Positions 1-7,936 are shown, counted from the stretch's first letter. The stretch: 19,397 bases of DNA from CAZFDT01 sp964518335 (GCA_964518335.1 CAZFDT010000096.1:1-19397), one strand, 5' to 3'. Notes: a model not told the origin generated them from the letters alone. Numbers and translations are program-made.

Positions 1-151
1 AGGGATCATCGGCAAGAGTCAAACGCAAACTGCAAGTTCTTTTAGGTGCTCTTAGGCTTCTAATGCCTGTATCCGAATCTGTATCCGCGCCCGTGCAAGA
101 TTCGCATCAGCCATGAATGACGCTCAAGGGCCGCGCGGATACGCTTGAACT

Positions 152-180
152 TGACTTGTATCGCAGATCAAGTGGAATCA
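152..180 (-). promoter_or_regulatory. 29-nt repeat, copy 1
   Basis: This segment matches 7325-7353 at 25 of 29 positions without gaps, and 14547-14575 at about 20 of 29. The shared core on the plus strand is TCAAGTGGAATCA (168-180). Within it, ACTTG (154-158) and CAAGT (169-173) form a perfect 5-bp dyad separated by 10 nt, as a dimeric DNA-binding protein would use. The other two copies precede minus-strand genes, so this one may precede a minus-strand gene outside the window. Its function is inferred only from recurrence and symmetry. Confidence 0.5.
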
Positions 181-346
181 CTGAGATAACACCAAAATCC
201 ACCCCGGCGAGGTTGGCAAAGACGGAGGGCGTAGTCCAGCACCTTCATGGCCGCAGCGAACACCAGGCCACGTTCGTTGTGGGCGTTAAGCCGTGCGTTT
301 CATCCTGGTCATGAACTTATCAGTGTGCCAACGCCGACCCTAACCC

Positions 347-365
347 CAATGCGGTTCACTTAACA
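347..365 (+). repeat. Probable left terminal repeat of decayed IS4-type element
   Basis: The sequence CAATGCGGTTCACTTAACA resembles, from memory, terminal repeats of some IS4-family elements. It lies about 100 bp before the transposase remnant, the usual distance. No matching right end (reverse complement) occurs downstream, consistent with truncation. The assignment rests on recall of the family, not on a paired repeat. Confidence 0.3.
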
Positions 366-446
366 CGCATGAAGAAAGCTTCGGCTTGCCGATGAGTCAG
401 GTGGGATGAGCGCGGCTCAAAGCAGGAGGGCTTGTGAAGAAGAACA

Positions 447-989
447 GGATCAGCCAGGGACGCCTGTGGGCTGCACAACTCGTTGGCCCAGGTGATTGGG
501 CGGGAGCAGATCGAGGGATGTCTGGCCCGGACGAGTCGGCAGAGTGTGCGGGTGCGGAAGCTGCCGGTGGTGGTGGGGGTATGGCTGGTGATCGGGATCG
601 GACTGTTTGCCGAGGGTGACTTGCCGACGATCTGGTGTCATGTGGTGGCGACGCTGGCGCGGCTGTGGCAGGTGGCGGCGGGGGTGAAGACGGCGGGCAA
701 GTAAGTGATCACGGCGGCGCGGCGTCGGCTGGGGGCGCGGGTGATGCGGCTGCTGTTTGCGGCGGTGTCGGGGCCGGTGGCCGGCGATCGGACGCGTGAG
801 GCGTTCTATCATGGGCATCGGCGGATGGCCATCGACGGGCGGAAGCTGTGCGTGCCGGACACGTCGGTGAACGCGCGTGCGTTCGGGCGGCCCTCGACGT
901 GGCGCTATGGCGAGCCGGTGAACGGCGGCTATCCTCAACTGCTGCTGATGCGGCTGATCGAGATCGTCTCGCCGTCGGCCTCGGCCTGA
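447..989 (+). pseudogene. IS4-family transposase remnant (5' part, nonsense mutation, truncated)
   Basis: The frame running through 483-989 gives an IS4-type N-terminal domain (VRVRKLPVVVGVWLVIGIGLF, followed by a stretch ending in VAAGVKTAGK). After an in-frame TAA at 702-704 it continues with ITAARRRLGARVMRLLF and AFYHGHRRMAIDGRKLCVPD, then AFGRPSTWRYGEPVNGGYPQ. That order is the usual N-terminal half of IS4-group transposases. The DDE catalytic core that should follow is missing: similarity ends near 960 and the frame closes at 989. One nonsense codon plus loss of the 3' half mean the protein is not functional. It marks an old insertion and deletion next to the creatininase gene. Confidence 0.75.
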
Positions 990-1311
990 TCGATGGCGTC
1001 AAGTGCAGCGTAGCCGCCGTCGATGAGGTGGACGAGGAAGTTGATTGGGTGCCGTGCCGGGTGCCCGCCGCATCAATCGAGCCAAAGCCTCTGCCGTGTG
1101 ACGATTGTCCGCGAGCAAGATCGACCACTGTGCTGCACACCATCATGCAAATGCGCAAGCTGATGCACACGACGTCGGCCGACGCGGGTACGCCCAGACC
1201 GTGCACGGTGAGCCTGAATGGGCGCCCGCTCCATCATGACGATCTTTTTGTCCCGACAGTGGCGCGACGGCCAACTTGACGTCGAAGGCGTTCGCGTTGA
1301 CAACTAATGGC
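990..1311. other. Unassigned stretch between transposase remnant and creatininase gene
   Basis: This 322-bp stretch has no gene I can assign. One plus-strand frame stays open to 1279 and ends in peptides such as MQMRKLMHTTSADAG and PRPCTVSLNGRPLHHDD, which look more like a real protein end than random translation. I cannot name a family, and no start or ribosome-binding site supports it. It may be the 3' fragment of a gene fused to the broken insertion sequence. No strong promoter for the downstream gene is evident. Confidence 0.35.
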
Positions 1312-2130
1312 ATGGAATCCAGTGGCAACCGTCCCGCCCGTGCATTTGTACTCCACGAAGCCAGCTATCGCCAGATGCTGACCCTCAGGCCCAATGTGGC
1401 GGTGCTGCCATGGGGCGCGACCGAGGGACACAACTACCATCTGCCGCATGGGACTGACGTGATCGAAGCGACGGCGCTGGGTGAGCGGGCGGTCGCGGAT
1501 GCTAACCAGCGCGGGGCTCGCTGCGTACTGCTTCCGACGGTACCCTTCGGGATCGATCACTCGCAAACGACGCAGGTCGCGACGATCACCATGCGGGCAT
1601 CGACGCAACAGGCTGTGCTCCGGGATGTCGCCGAGAGCCTGGTCCGCCAAGGCATCGATCGGCTGGTCGTGCTGAATTTCCATGGGGGCAACGACTTTAG
1701 GTCGATGATCCGCGACGTGATGTTCAGCCTGCCGATCTTCATTGTTCAGATCGAGGGTTACCTGACAGTAGATTGTTCAGACCTGCTGCAGGAGAGCGCG
1801 GGCGATCACGCCAACGAGTTTGAAACCAGCCTGATGCTGCACTTGACCCCCGGCTGGGTGGACATGAGCGTAGCCGACGAGGGAAAGATGACAGCGAGCA
1901 AGCTGCCGGCGTTGTCGAGCACGCCGGGCGTGTGGTGCCCGCGCGACTGGTCCAGCTATGCACCCAGCACAGGTGCTGGCGACCCCCGGCATGCGACAGC
2001 AGACTGCGGCCGAAAGATTCTCGACCGTCTCGTGGGTGGATTGACGCCGGTGCTTGTCGAACTCTCCAAGGCACAGGAAGGTGATTTCCCGTATGTGATT
2101 CGCAGTTCTCTCCGGGGGTTAGGACAGTGA
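1312..2130 (+). CDS. Creatininase-family amidohydrolase
   Basis: The 272-aa product has the creatininase-family core. WGATEGH at 34-40 is followed by HLPHGTDV at 43-50, then HGGND at 124-128 and DHANEFETSLML at 165-176. By family precedent E38, H40, D49, H124 and E169 are the probable metal ligands. Members hydrolyse cyclic or linear amide bonds (creatinine, N-formylated pyrimidines, mycofactocin precursor), so the substrate cannot be read from the sequence. The length is normal. I chose ATG 1312 over an upstream in-frame TTG (1276) because family similarity begins shortly after it; no clear Shine-Dalgarno supports either. The stop TGA shares one base with the ATG of the GNAT gene, so the two are probably co-translated. 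No signal peptide is visible. Confidence 0.85.
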   Translation: MESSGNRPARAFVLHEASYRQMLTLRPNVAVLPWGATEGHNYHLPHGTDVIEATALGERAVADANQRGARCVLLPTVPFGIDHSQTTQVATITMRASTQQAVLRDVAESLVRQGIDRLVVLNFHGGNDFRSMIRDVMFSLPIFIVQIEGYLTVDCSDLLQESAGDHANEFETSLMLHLTPGWVDMSVADEGKMTASKLPALSSTPGVWCPRDWSSYAPSTGAGDPRHATADCGRKILDRLVGGLTPVLVELSKAQEGDFPYVIRSSLRGLGQ

Positions 2131-2969
2131 TGCTCGACATCCGTCCACTGCAGCACGCAGATGTTCCGGGTGCGTTGCGTCTGAGCACTCAGGCAGGTTG
2201 GAACCAGCTTGAAATGGACTGGCTTCGCCTTCTGTCGCTGTGGCCACGCTCATCACTGGCCGGCTGGGATGGCGGCAATCTGGTCGCTACCGCGACGCTC
2301 GCCTGCTACGGTGACGATGCGGGATGGATCGGCATGATCCTGGTCGATGATTCGCACCGCGGGCACGGGCTGGGCGGCGCGATGTTCCGCGCGATTATAG
2401 AACTCGCCGATGCGCAAGGTATTCGTGTGCTCGGGCTGGACGCCACGGACCTGGGACGACCTGTCTACCTCAGGCAGCAATTTGCAGACCACAGCAGCGT
2501 TGCCCGTTGGTCGGGTATCGGCTGTGGACACCGTTCCGGTAAGCCCCGGCCTTTTGCCGACAGCGATTGGTCGGCGGTTCTTGAACTGGACCGTCGTGTG
2601 ATCGGCGTGGATCGATCCGCCCTGCTCCGCACGCTGGCTGCCGAACCCGGTGCTATGGCCTGTCTGATCGAACAACAGGGGCGTATTGCTGCATTTGGCC
2701 TGTCGCGGCCAGGCCGCGAGGCATGCACGATCGGCCCCGTCGTCGCGAAAGCAGATGATATGGCTGCCGACATTGTGGCCGACCTGCTCAGCCGGATCCA
2801 CGGTCGGGTCTTTGTCGACGTGCTTGCCGATAGCAGGCTTGCCGGTGCTCTTTCCTCGCGTGGGTTCACAGTCGCCCGCAAGCTCACGCGCATGTCGCGC
2901 CCGAGGATTTCAGGTCAGCTTCTCACCGGGCCAATGCTGCATGCGGGTGCGGGGTTCGAGTTGGGATGA
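2130..2969 (+). CDS. Two-domain GNAT acetyltransferase
   Basis: The 279-aa protein carries an N-terminal GNAT fold. Motif A, the acetyl-CoA pyrophosphate loop, is visible as RGHGLG at 77-82 after the strand WIGMILVDD. The C-terminal half (about 140-270) resembles the second domain found in Acetyltransf_18-type GNATs. It should transfer an acyl group from acyl-CoA to an amine; the acceptor is unknown. ATG 2130 is preferred to GTG 2127 because AGGA (2121-2124) sits 5 nt upstream and the start overlaps the creatininase stop (TGATG), typical of translational coupling. Its 3' end overlaps the convergent CE15-like gene by 60 bp. Confidence 0.8.
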   Translation: MLDIRPLQHADVPGALRLSTQAGWNQLEMDWLRLLSLWPRSSLAGWDGGNLVATATLACYGDDAGWIGMILVDDSHRGHGLGGAMFRAIIELADAQGIRVLGLDATDLGRPVYLRQQFADHSSVARWSGIGCGHRSGKPRPFADSDWSAVLELDRRVIGVDRSALLRTLAAEPGAMACLIEQQGRIAAFGLSRPGREACTIGPVVAKADDMAADIVADLLSRIHGRVFVDVLADSRLAGALSSRGFTVARKLTRMSRPRISGQLLTGPMLHAGAGFELG

Positions 2970-4352
2970 AATCGCCCCGATGACGCCGTGGGATTTCGCG
3001 GAATCGCCCGATACGTGGTTCGCTTCATCAATTGCGATGGGCCTTGTAGATGCTTCACGTCTGCTCCGACTGCCGCGTCTACATTGTTTCAGCCACTTGT
3101 CTGCGAACTCCATGTAAATCCTCCAGTCCTCAGGGGTCATGGCGTGCTTCCCCGGCCGAATGAAGTAACCCAACCGCTCCGCCGACAGCGTGTTGCTTGG
3201 CGGCATGGCGTCGGCCACCACCGGCGTCGCCAAGTCATACAACGCGTAAGCCGGAGCTGCGGCCCTCAGCACATCGAACTGACCGCTTGGGTTGGCCCAC
3301 AAGTCGTCCAGCGCGTTGGTCATCAGCACCGGCCGCGGGGCGCAGATTGCCACGAGACTGTTCTGGTCGAATGGCAACCTCGAGGTGTCGTCGCCGAATG
3401 CGGCGAAGTGGCCACAGAACCAGTGCGGAAAAGCCTTGGTGATCTGCCCCACGGTTTCGGCCTTGGAACTCCTGTTGCGGCTGGGTCCGGCTCCGCCGCA
3501 CCCGGACTGGTGCGGGATCACGAGGGCGATGCGGTCGTCGAACGCCCCGGCGAGCAGGGCCGTCTTGCCCAGTCGCGAGTGTCCGACGACAGCGAGCTTC
3601 GATCCATCGATGCTCGTGTTCGTGAGCAGGTAATCGACGGTGCGGTGAACGCCCCACGCCCACCACGCGATCGTCGCCGTCTCGTCGCCCTGGTCGCCTC
3701 GCTCGCGCCTCGGGAGCGTGGCGCGCATTCCCTCGAGGACAGTGGGGCGATCGGGCTGAATGTCGCCGCAGTAGAACGTCGCGACGGCGTAACCGTTATC
3801 GATCACCTGTTCCAAGGGCCAAGTGTCGGCTTGCTTGCCGCGGCCCTCGGCGCTCGCCCGGTTGTTCACCACGCCGGGGTAGCGGTCGGGCACCCACGCC
3901 GTGGGGATGCGAACCTTTGCGTGGTCCGTGATCAGGTGGTTGCCGCCGAAGTTCGGCCCGACAAAGCACGGGACCCGTGTCTTCCCCTTGGGCAGTGCCA
4001 GGAGCAGATAAATCTTCGGCCACTCGGGCGGCCCGAAGGTCAGCTCCACCTCGCTAAGTATTGCCTTGTCGCCCAGTGCTGTCGCATCCTCGAAAAGGAC
4101 ACTGGCCGTCACCTTCTCAGGCTTCGCGGGGAAACGACCATACATGTAGTGCTGGAACAACTCCATCAACTCGGGCCGCCGCTTCTGCTCCCACTGGGCC
4201 TTCGTGGTCACCGTCGTGCCGTCACGCATGAAGAACGGGTGCGGCATCTCCGCGATCGACGGCAGGTTGTCGGGCGACGGAAGATCAGCGGGGAGGGCTA
4301 CGCCAGTCACAGCTAAAACTCCGAGCGACGCGGTGGAACAGTGGACGCGCAT
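2910..4352 (-). CDS. CE15-like glucuronoyl esterase, exported
   Basis: The 480-aa alpha/beta-hydrolase belongs to the CE15/4-O-methyl-glucuronoyl methylesterase group. The nucleophile motif is GHSRLGK at 257-263 (Ser259), followed by the diagnostic SGCGGAGPSR at 283-292, and the catalytic His is H403 in GKHAMTPEDW. Known CE15 enzymes cleave ester bonds between lignin and the glucuronoyl side groups of xylan. An earlier ATG (4445) is possible. I chose ATG 4352 because GGAAG lies 7 nt upstream and the new N-terminus (MRVHCST, then ASLGVLAVTGVALPA) is a plausible signal peptide. The family normally ends near FADKWL (416-421). Here about 55 extra residues follow, running antisense through the GNAT 3' end, which suggests a lost stop or frameshift. 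It is the last gene of the xylan operon, about 100 bp after the SGNH esterase. Confidence 0.85.
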   Translation of the reverse strand: MRVHCSTASLGVLAVTGVALPADLPSPDNLPSIAEMPHPFFMRDGTTVTTKAQWEQKRRPELMELFQHYMYGRFPAKPEKVTASVLFEDATALGDKAILSEVELTFGPPEWPKIYLLLALPKGKTRVPCFVGPNFGGNHLITDHAKVRIPTAWVPDRYPGVVNNRASAEGRGKQADTWPLEQVIDNGYAVATFYCGDIQPDRPTVLEGMRATLPRRERGDQGDETATIAWWAWGVHRTVDYLLTNTSIDGSKLAVVGHSRLGKTALLAGAFDDRIALVIPHQSGCGGAGPSRNRSSKAETVGQITKAFPHWFCGHFAAFGDDTSRLPFDQNSLVAICAPRPVLMTNALDDLWANPSGQFDVLRAAAPAYALYDLATPVVADAMPPSNTLSAERLGYFIRPGKHAMTPEDWRIYMEFADKWLKQCRRGSRSRREASTRPIAIDEANHVSGDSAKSHGVIGAISSQLEPRTRMQHWPGEKLT

Positions 4353-4453
4353 GGGGGAACTTCCGTGAGAGATCGGCCCCGGGGGTGAGTATACAAGCCC
4401 GGTTGCGGCGCTGTGAGCGCAGTGCCGAATCGAACGTGCGTGCATCGTTACTC

Positions 4454-6019
4454 CTACCAGGGGCGATGGGTGCGGAACGGACTGGCGGGAAGCCCTGCAT
4501 TGTTGACCAGATTGGGTTGAGCGGTCTCATCCCACGCAAAGCGCACGGCGACCGGTTCGGCCACCATGTCGCTCCAGACCACGATGGACGGGCCGTCAAT
4601 TTGTGCCTGGGCGGGGTGGAACTGACCATCCACGCCAGCGATGGTGAACCAGTTCAGCGGTTTGTCATCGCGCGACTTGAGGCCGCCAAAGGTGTAGTCG
4701 AATTGAAGCCGAATGTGCTGGCCTTCGACGGTATGGGACTTATACATGGGGCCGGCGTAAGGCAGATCCTCATAACCATAGTCTCTTGCCAACGCCCACA
4801 GTGCCAGACGCTGACCTACGCCTTCCTTGTTCTTGGGATGGATTCTCGTAAGGTCTTCACACAGGTCATTAATCACCACCATGCCAGTGTTGGGCAATTG
4901 CATGATCAAGCTCTGGCCTTCCCAAATTTCAGGAATCTGCCAGTTGGGCCGCCAACTGTCCAGAGAGCTGATCTGCACGTAATAGAATGGGAACTCGCCC
5001 AGTCCCCAGACCTTGCGCCAGCCGTTGACCAGTGCTTTGTGGAAGTAAAAATAGGCCTGGCTTGAATCGCCTCGGTTGCTCTCGCCCTGATACCAGATCA
5101 TGCCACGCAAGCCATAGCCGACCACTGGTGCCACCGAGCCATTGAAGAAGGTGCCCAATCCCTTGCGTTCGTTGTCCTTCGTGGTGTATGGGTGGACGGG
5201 TGCAGCGGGCTGAGGTCCGCTTTCTCCGGCCGTTTTCCACGCGGTCACATCCTTCTGATGCTGCTCCAACTGTTGTCGAAAGTGTGTATCCGTTTGTCGG
5301 GCAGCTTCGGCCCAATCTTTCAGCTCCGGCGTCAGGTCCATGCCTTCCCTCGGAACCCACAACTCGATCGGCGTAGCCCCAGTGGCCACCACGATCAAAC
5401 CCACCGGTACGTTCAGCTTGCTCACCAGGTCGCGGCCGAAGAAATACGCCACCGCGCTGAAAGCATGGGCGGTCTGCGGATCTGTGGACTGCCAGGCGAT
5501 CGGCTTGGATTGCTTTTGTTGAGCCAGCCCCGCTGACTGCACCGGAACCTCCAGCAATCGCAACTGGGGATGGTGGGCGGCATCGATATGCTTCTTGGCA
5601 TCCAATACTTCACCCAAGCGCATGGCCATGTTCGATTGACCCGAACAAATCCACACTTCTCCCACCAGCACATCCTTAAGTCGAACTTCGTCCGCTCCCT
5701 TGATCAGCATGTCGTGCGGCCCACCCGCCCTCATGGCCGGCAACGATACCTGCCAGCGACCCGTCGCATCGGCTTTCGCTGTTTGGGTGTTTCCCGCCAT
5801 GCTGACCGTCACTTGCTGACCTGGCGTGGCCCACCCCCACACAGGCACGGGAATGTCCCGCTGCATCACCATGTGGTCGGAAAACGGCGTACCCATGAAC
5901 AGTTGCGCGTAAGAGTTCGCTGGGAGAAGAATCGCCATCATGACGATCAGCATTCCTGGCAAACCTGCCAGCAATGTCCGTCGATGAGAAACAGCATGTT
6001 GTTTTCTGCAGTGACACAT
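4454..6019 (-). CDS. SGNH acetylesterase ('sialate O-acetylesterase' type, CE20-like), exported
   Basis: The 521-aa protein has an N-terminal signal peptide (RRTLLAGLPGMLIVMMAILL, then PANSYAQ). A beta-rich domain follows (about 45-115), then the SGNH hydrolase core: CSGQSNM at 125-131 with Ser129, YQGESN at 310-315, and RIHPKNK at 392-398 with His394. Annotated relatives are called sialate O-acetylesterases, but homologues in xylan loci act as acetyl-xylan esterases (CE20). Placement between a GH10 xylanase and a CE15-like esterase favours xylan deacetylation. I chose ATG 6019 because AAGGGG lies about 11 nt upstream; an in-frame ATG at 6040 lacks a ribosome-binding site but would only add seven residues. 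It lies about 80 bp after the xylanase stop, so co-transcription is likely. Confidence 0.88.
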   Translation of the reverse strand: MCHCRKQHAVSHRRTLLAGLPGMLIVMMAILLPANSYAQLFMGTPFSDHMVMQRDIPVPVWGWATPGQQVTVSMAGNTQTAKADATGRWQVSLPAMRAGGPHDMLIKGADEVRLKDVLVGEVWICSGQSNMAMRLGEVLDAKKHIDAAHHPQLRLLEVPVQSAGLAQQKQSKPIAWQSTDPQTAHAFSAVAYFFGRDLVSKLNVPVGLIVVATGATPIELWVPREGMDLTPELKDWAEAARQTDTHFRQQLEQHQKDVTAWKTAGESGPQPAAPVHPYTTKDNERKGLGTFFNGSVAPVVGYGLRGMIWYQGESNRGDSSQAYFYFHKALVNGWRKVWGLGEFPFYYVQISSLDSWRPNWQIPEIWEGQSLIMQLPNTGMVVINDLCEDLTRIHPKNKEGVGQRLALWALARDYGYEDLPYAGPMYKSHTVEGQHIRLQFDYTFGGLKSRDDKPLNWFTIAGVDGQFHPAQAQIDGPSIVVWSDMVAEPVAVRFAWDETAQPNLVNNAGLPASPFRTHRPW

Positions 6020-6097
6020 GGTTGCGAAATCCCCTTTCATAAGAAAAAGCCAAGCGTTCTATTCCTATGCCCTGTCGCAGATGGTTCGCTTAATTGG

Positions 6098-7222
6098 TTA
6101 TTCTTGAAGTTCCCGCAAAACTGCGAAGTAGGCCGGCTTGGGCTTCAGCTCACGGTCAAATAGCAGAGGGTGATTGGTTCGACCCTTGATCGGCCAATTG
6201 TTCAGCCACGTGTGCCCGTCATACACGCCCCAGAACGTCACGCGACTGATCTTGTCCGCATGCATCACCATGACCCGGAACAAGCCTGCGTAATATTCTG
6301 CCTGTGCCTGCAGTACCAATGCAGAACAGCCCGCAACGAACGGGTCCAGCGGGATCGCAATGTCCCGCTCCACCATCGCGTCCGCCATGCTGTACCGCCC
6401 CGGTAGAATATTCACGTCCAGCTCGGTGATCATCACCTCGAGACCTTCAGCGGCGAATTCACAGATGGCCTGCTCGAGCGCCTCCGTCATCGGCCAGCCC
6501 GAAAGCTCATCGCTTGCACTGGGCCAATGCTCGGGCCAGTCCATCCGATAATGCCCCTGCAGGCCCACACCATCGACGCGAACACCCGCTGCCCGCAGTT
6601 CGCGAATCAGCCGAATCGCCTTCGCTCGCTTCGCGGGAACCACCATGTTGTAGTCGTTGTAGTACAGACGCGCGTCGGGATCCGCTGCGGCTGCAAAACG
6701 AAACGCCTGCTCAATATAGTCGTCTCCCACCGCTCTCCGCCAGGTCGTGTCACGCAGAAAACCATCGCCATCGGCGACCGCTTCATTCACCACGTCCCAG
6801 CCGTGTATGCGCCCTCGATATCGCCCCGCAACTGCCTCGATATGGTCGTGCAGACGTCGTAACGCTGCGTCCCGGCCGTCGGGCTTGCCGTTCCTGTCAT
6901 GGAAAAACCAATCGGGCGTCTGGTTGTACCAGACAAAGGTATGCCCGATCATCGCTTGCTCATGAGCTTGGGCGAAATCAACGATGAGGTCGGCCGGCCC
7001 GAAGTCAAACTCGCCTTCCACCGGCTGCACGAGCTGGGGCTTCAGAACATTCTCCGGAGTCAACGTGCTGAATTGTTCGGCGATAAGCTTTCGCAGCGGT
7101 GCATGATCAGAAAAGGTTGGCGCCACCGCCGCACCGATCAAAAACTTGCCCTCCGCCGCCTCTCGCAAGGTCTGGACCTGCTGCAAGGCGCCACCTGAGC
7201 CACCATCGAGATCGCTCACCAT
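6098..7222 (-). CDS. GH10 endo-beta-1,4-xylanase, apparently cytosolic
   Basis: The 374-aa protein is a single GH10 catalytic domain. FLIGAAV (27-33) opens the barrel, and TPENVLKPQ (55-63) and HTFVWYNQTPDW (94-105) are classic GH10 strands. The acid/base is E147 in WDVVNEAV and the nucleophile E267 in ITELDVN. The C-terminal FWGVYDGHTWLNNW is also typical. It cleaves xylan or xylo-oligosaccharide backbones. No signal peptide or carbohydrate-binding module is present, so it probably acts inside the cell on imported oligosaccharides, unlike the two exported esterases after it. The start is supported by AAGGAG 7 nt upstream of the ATG. As first gene of the operon it is probably driven by the palindrome-overlapped promoter at 7530-7558, which would leave a leader of roughly 300 nt. 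Confidence 0.92.
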   Translation of the reverse strand: MVSDLDGGSGGALQQVQTLREAAEGKFLIGAAVAPTFSDHAPLRKLIAEQFSTLTPENVLKPQLVQPVEGEFDFGPADLIVDFAQAHEQAMIGHTFVWYNQTPDWFFHDRNGKPDGRDAALRRLHDHIEAVAGRYRGRIHGWDVVNEAVADGDGFLRDTTWRRAVGDDYIEQAFRFAAAADPDARLYYNDYNMVVPAKRAKAIRLIRELRAAGVRVDGVGLQGHYRMDWPEHWPSASDELSGWPMTEALEQAICEFAAEGLEVMITELDVNILPGRYSMADAMVERDIAIPLDPFVAGCSALVLQAQAEYYAGLFRVMVMHADKISRVTFWGVYDGHTWLNNWPIKGRTNHPLLFDRELKPKPAYFAVLRELQE

Positions 7223-7324
7223 GCAGTTCTCCTTACTTGCTGACGGCTAATAGCACTTGACTGCCTATCGACACCGCGCTGCGTAACTTTTGCAGCACCT
7301 CCCACCGGCGTGTACAAGTCGACG

Positions 7325-7353
7325 TGTCTTGTCTCACAGTTCAAGTGGAATCA
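7325..7353 (-). promoter_or_regulatory. 29-nt repeat, copy 2, in the xylanase leader
   Basis: This copy matches copy 1 (152-180) at 25 of 29 and copy 3 (14547-14575) at 23 of 29 positions, ungapped. The 13-mer ACAGTTCAAGTGG (7336-7348) is identical to copy 3. Similarity to copy 3 continues for about 45 bp further (to about 7400) with a small gap. The copy begins 103 bp upstream of the GH10 start codon; copy 3 begins 113 bp upstream of its gene. If the promoter at 7530-7558 is used, this element is transcribed as part of the 5' leader. Confidence 0.55.
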
Positions 7354-7529
7354 TCAGCCGGTGTGGTTTGGTGATTGGGCTTGACCCGAACCGCTACGCT
7401 GCGGCGCGAGTGGCCCTCGTCCGAGGCTCACCGGAGAACTGAATGGCCCAGGGAGCACTCAGTCTGATGCAAGCCAGTCTCGCCAGGTGTGATCGAGTGC
7501 CCCACGGCAGGATCGGCGTGCGGCAGGCT

Positions 7530-7558
7530 ATAGTAGTCTTGTAAGCATACGTATGCAA
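7530..7558 (-). promoter_or_regulatory. Promoter of xylan operon with overlapping 12-bp palindrome
   Basis: On the minus strand, TTGCAT (7558-7553) and TACTAT (7535-7530) are separated by 17 bp, a good sigma-70-type spacing. The perfect palindrome GCATACGTATGC (7545-7556) covers part of the -35 box and the spacer, where a repressor would block RNA polymerase. ATACGTAT-centred palindromes are common for LacI- and GntR-type sugar regulators. No regulator gene lies in this window. The nearest minus-strand gene is the GH10 xylanase, about 300 bp downstream. Confidence 0.55.
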
Positions 7559-7672
7559 CGTTGTGGAAGGACTGTCCTCTTGTTGGTATTCAGGTCACGC
7601 GATAGCCAATCGCTGCCAAGAGCACATTAATGCTTTCATTACAATTATTTATAGATATCATGTGCGTGTCGG

Positions 7673-7690
7673 AATCACTTGACAGTGATT
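7673..7690. promoter_or_regulatory. 7-bp perfect inverted repeat
   Basis: AATCACT (7673-7679) and AGTGATT (7684-7690) form perfect arms around a 4-nt centre. Two TTGACA hexamers (7679-7684 and 7690-7695), spaced 11 bp apart, overlap its right side. It lies about 50 bp upstream of the larger inverted repeat at 7740-7767, so it may be an auxiliary operator or a hairpin. Only the symmetry is observed. Confidence 0.35.
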
Positions 7691-7739
7691 TGACACGAGC
7701 GGTAAACCAGGTAAGCGAGGAGCGGTCTTCCGATATCGC

Positions 7740-7787
7740 CAGATGTCAATGTGGTGTTTGACATCTGTGTGCGTCGTCAAGTAAAAT
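7740..7787 (+). promoter_or_regulatory. Promoter with overlapping 10-bp inverted repeat (putative operator)
   Basis: Arms CAGATGTCAA (7740-7749) and TTGACATCTG (7758-7767) are perfectly complementary around 8 nt. The right arm contains a consensus -35 hexamer TTGACA (7758-7763), followed after 18 bp by TAAAAT (7782-7787), a near-consensus -10. The dyad would therefore place a dimeric regulator across the -35 box. It is the best plus-strand promoter in the window and faces the four-gene operon starting at 8126, leaving a leader of about 330 nt. Confidence 0.6.
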
Positions 7788-7920
7788 GAGAGGATCTTTG
7801 CACTCTGCCACACTTGGAAGGATGTTACGCTTGGACCATTAGCCGAGCCACTGAAAAGTCTGTTGCGGCCCGTGGCGACTTGGCGGTGTAGCGCTGACGC
7901 CCTCGCGGCTGAAGAACAGT

Positions 7921-7936
7921 CAAGACAGCAGTCTTG
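7921..7936 (+). other. Short hairpin in operon leader
   Basis: CAAGAC (7921-7926) and GTCTTG (7931-7936) are perfect 6-bp arms around AGCA. It sits in the leader between the plus-strand promoter and the first gene. There is no following T-run, so it is not an obvious terminator. It could be an additional operator half-pair or an RNA structure. Confidence 0.25.

Larger units (their letters stand above)
1..446. other. Left-end non-coding stretch
   Basis: I see no convincing gene here. The stretch contains a short direct repeat (TGTATCCG twice, near 67-86), one copy of a 29-nt repeat described separately (152-180), and the probable left end of a decayed IS4-type element (about 347-365). On the minus strand, about 175-300 reads open for roughly 38 codons (ending at a stop just past the 29-nt repeat), but I do not recognise the peptide and there is no plausible start with a ribosome-binding site. 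It may be leader DNA of a minus-strand gene beyond the left edge. Confidence 0.5.

Noticed and set aside
2988..4316. 442-codon open frame on the plus strand
   Set aside because: It is antisense to the CE15-like gene, whose motifs are clear. The translation has no recognisable domain.
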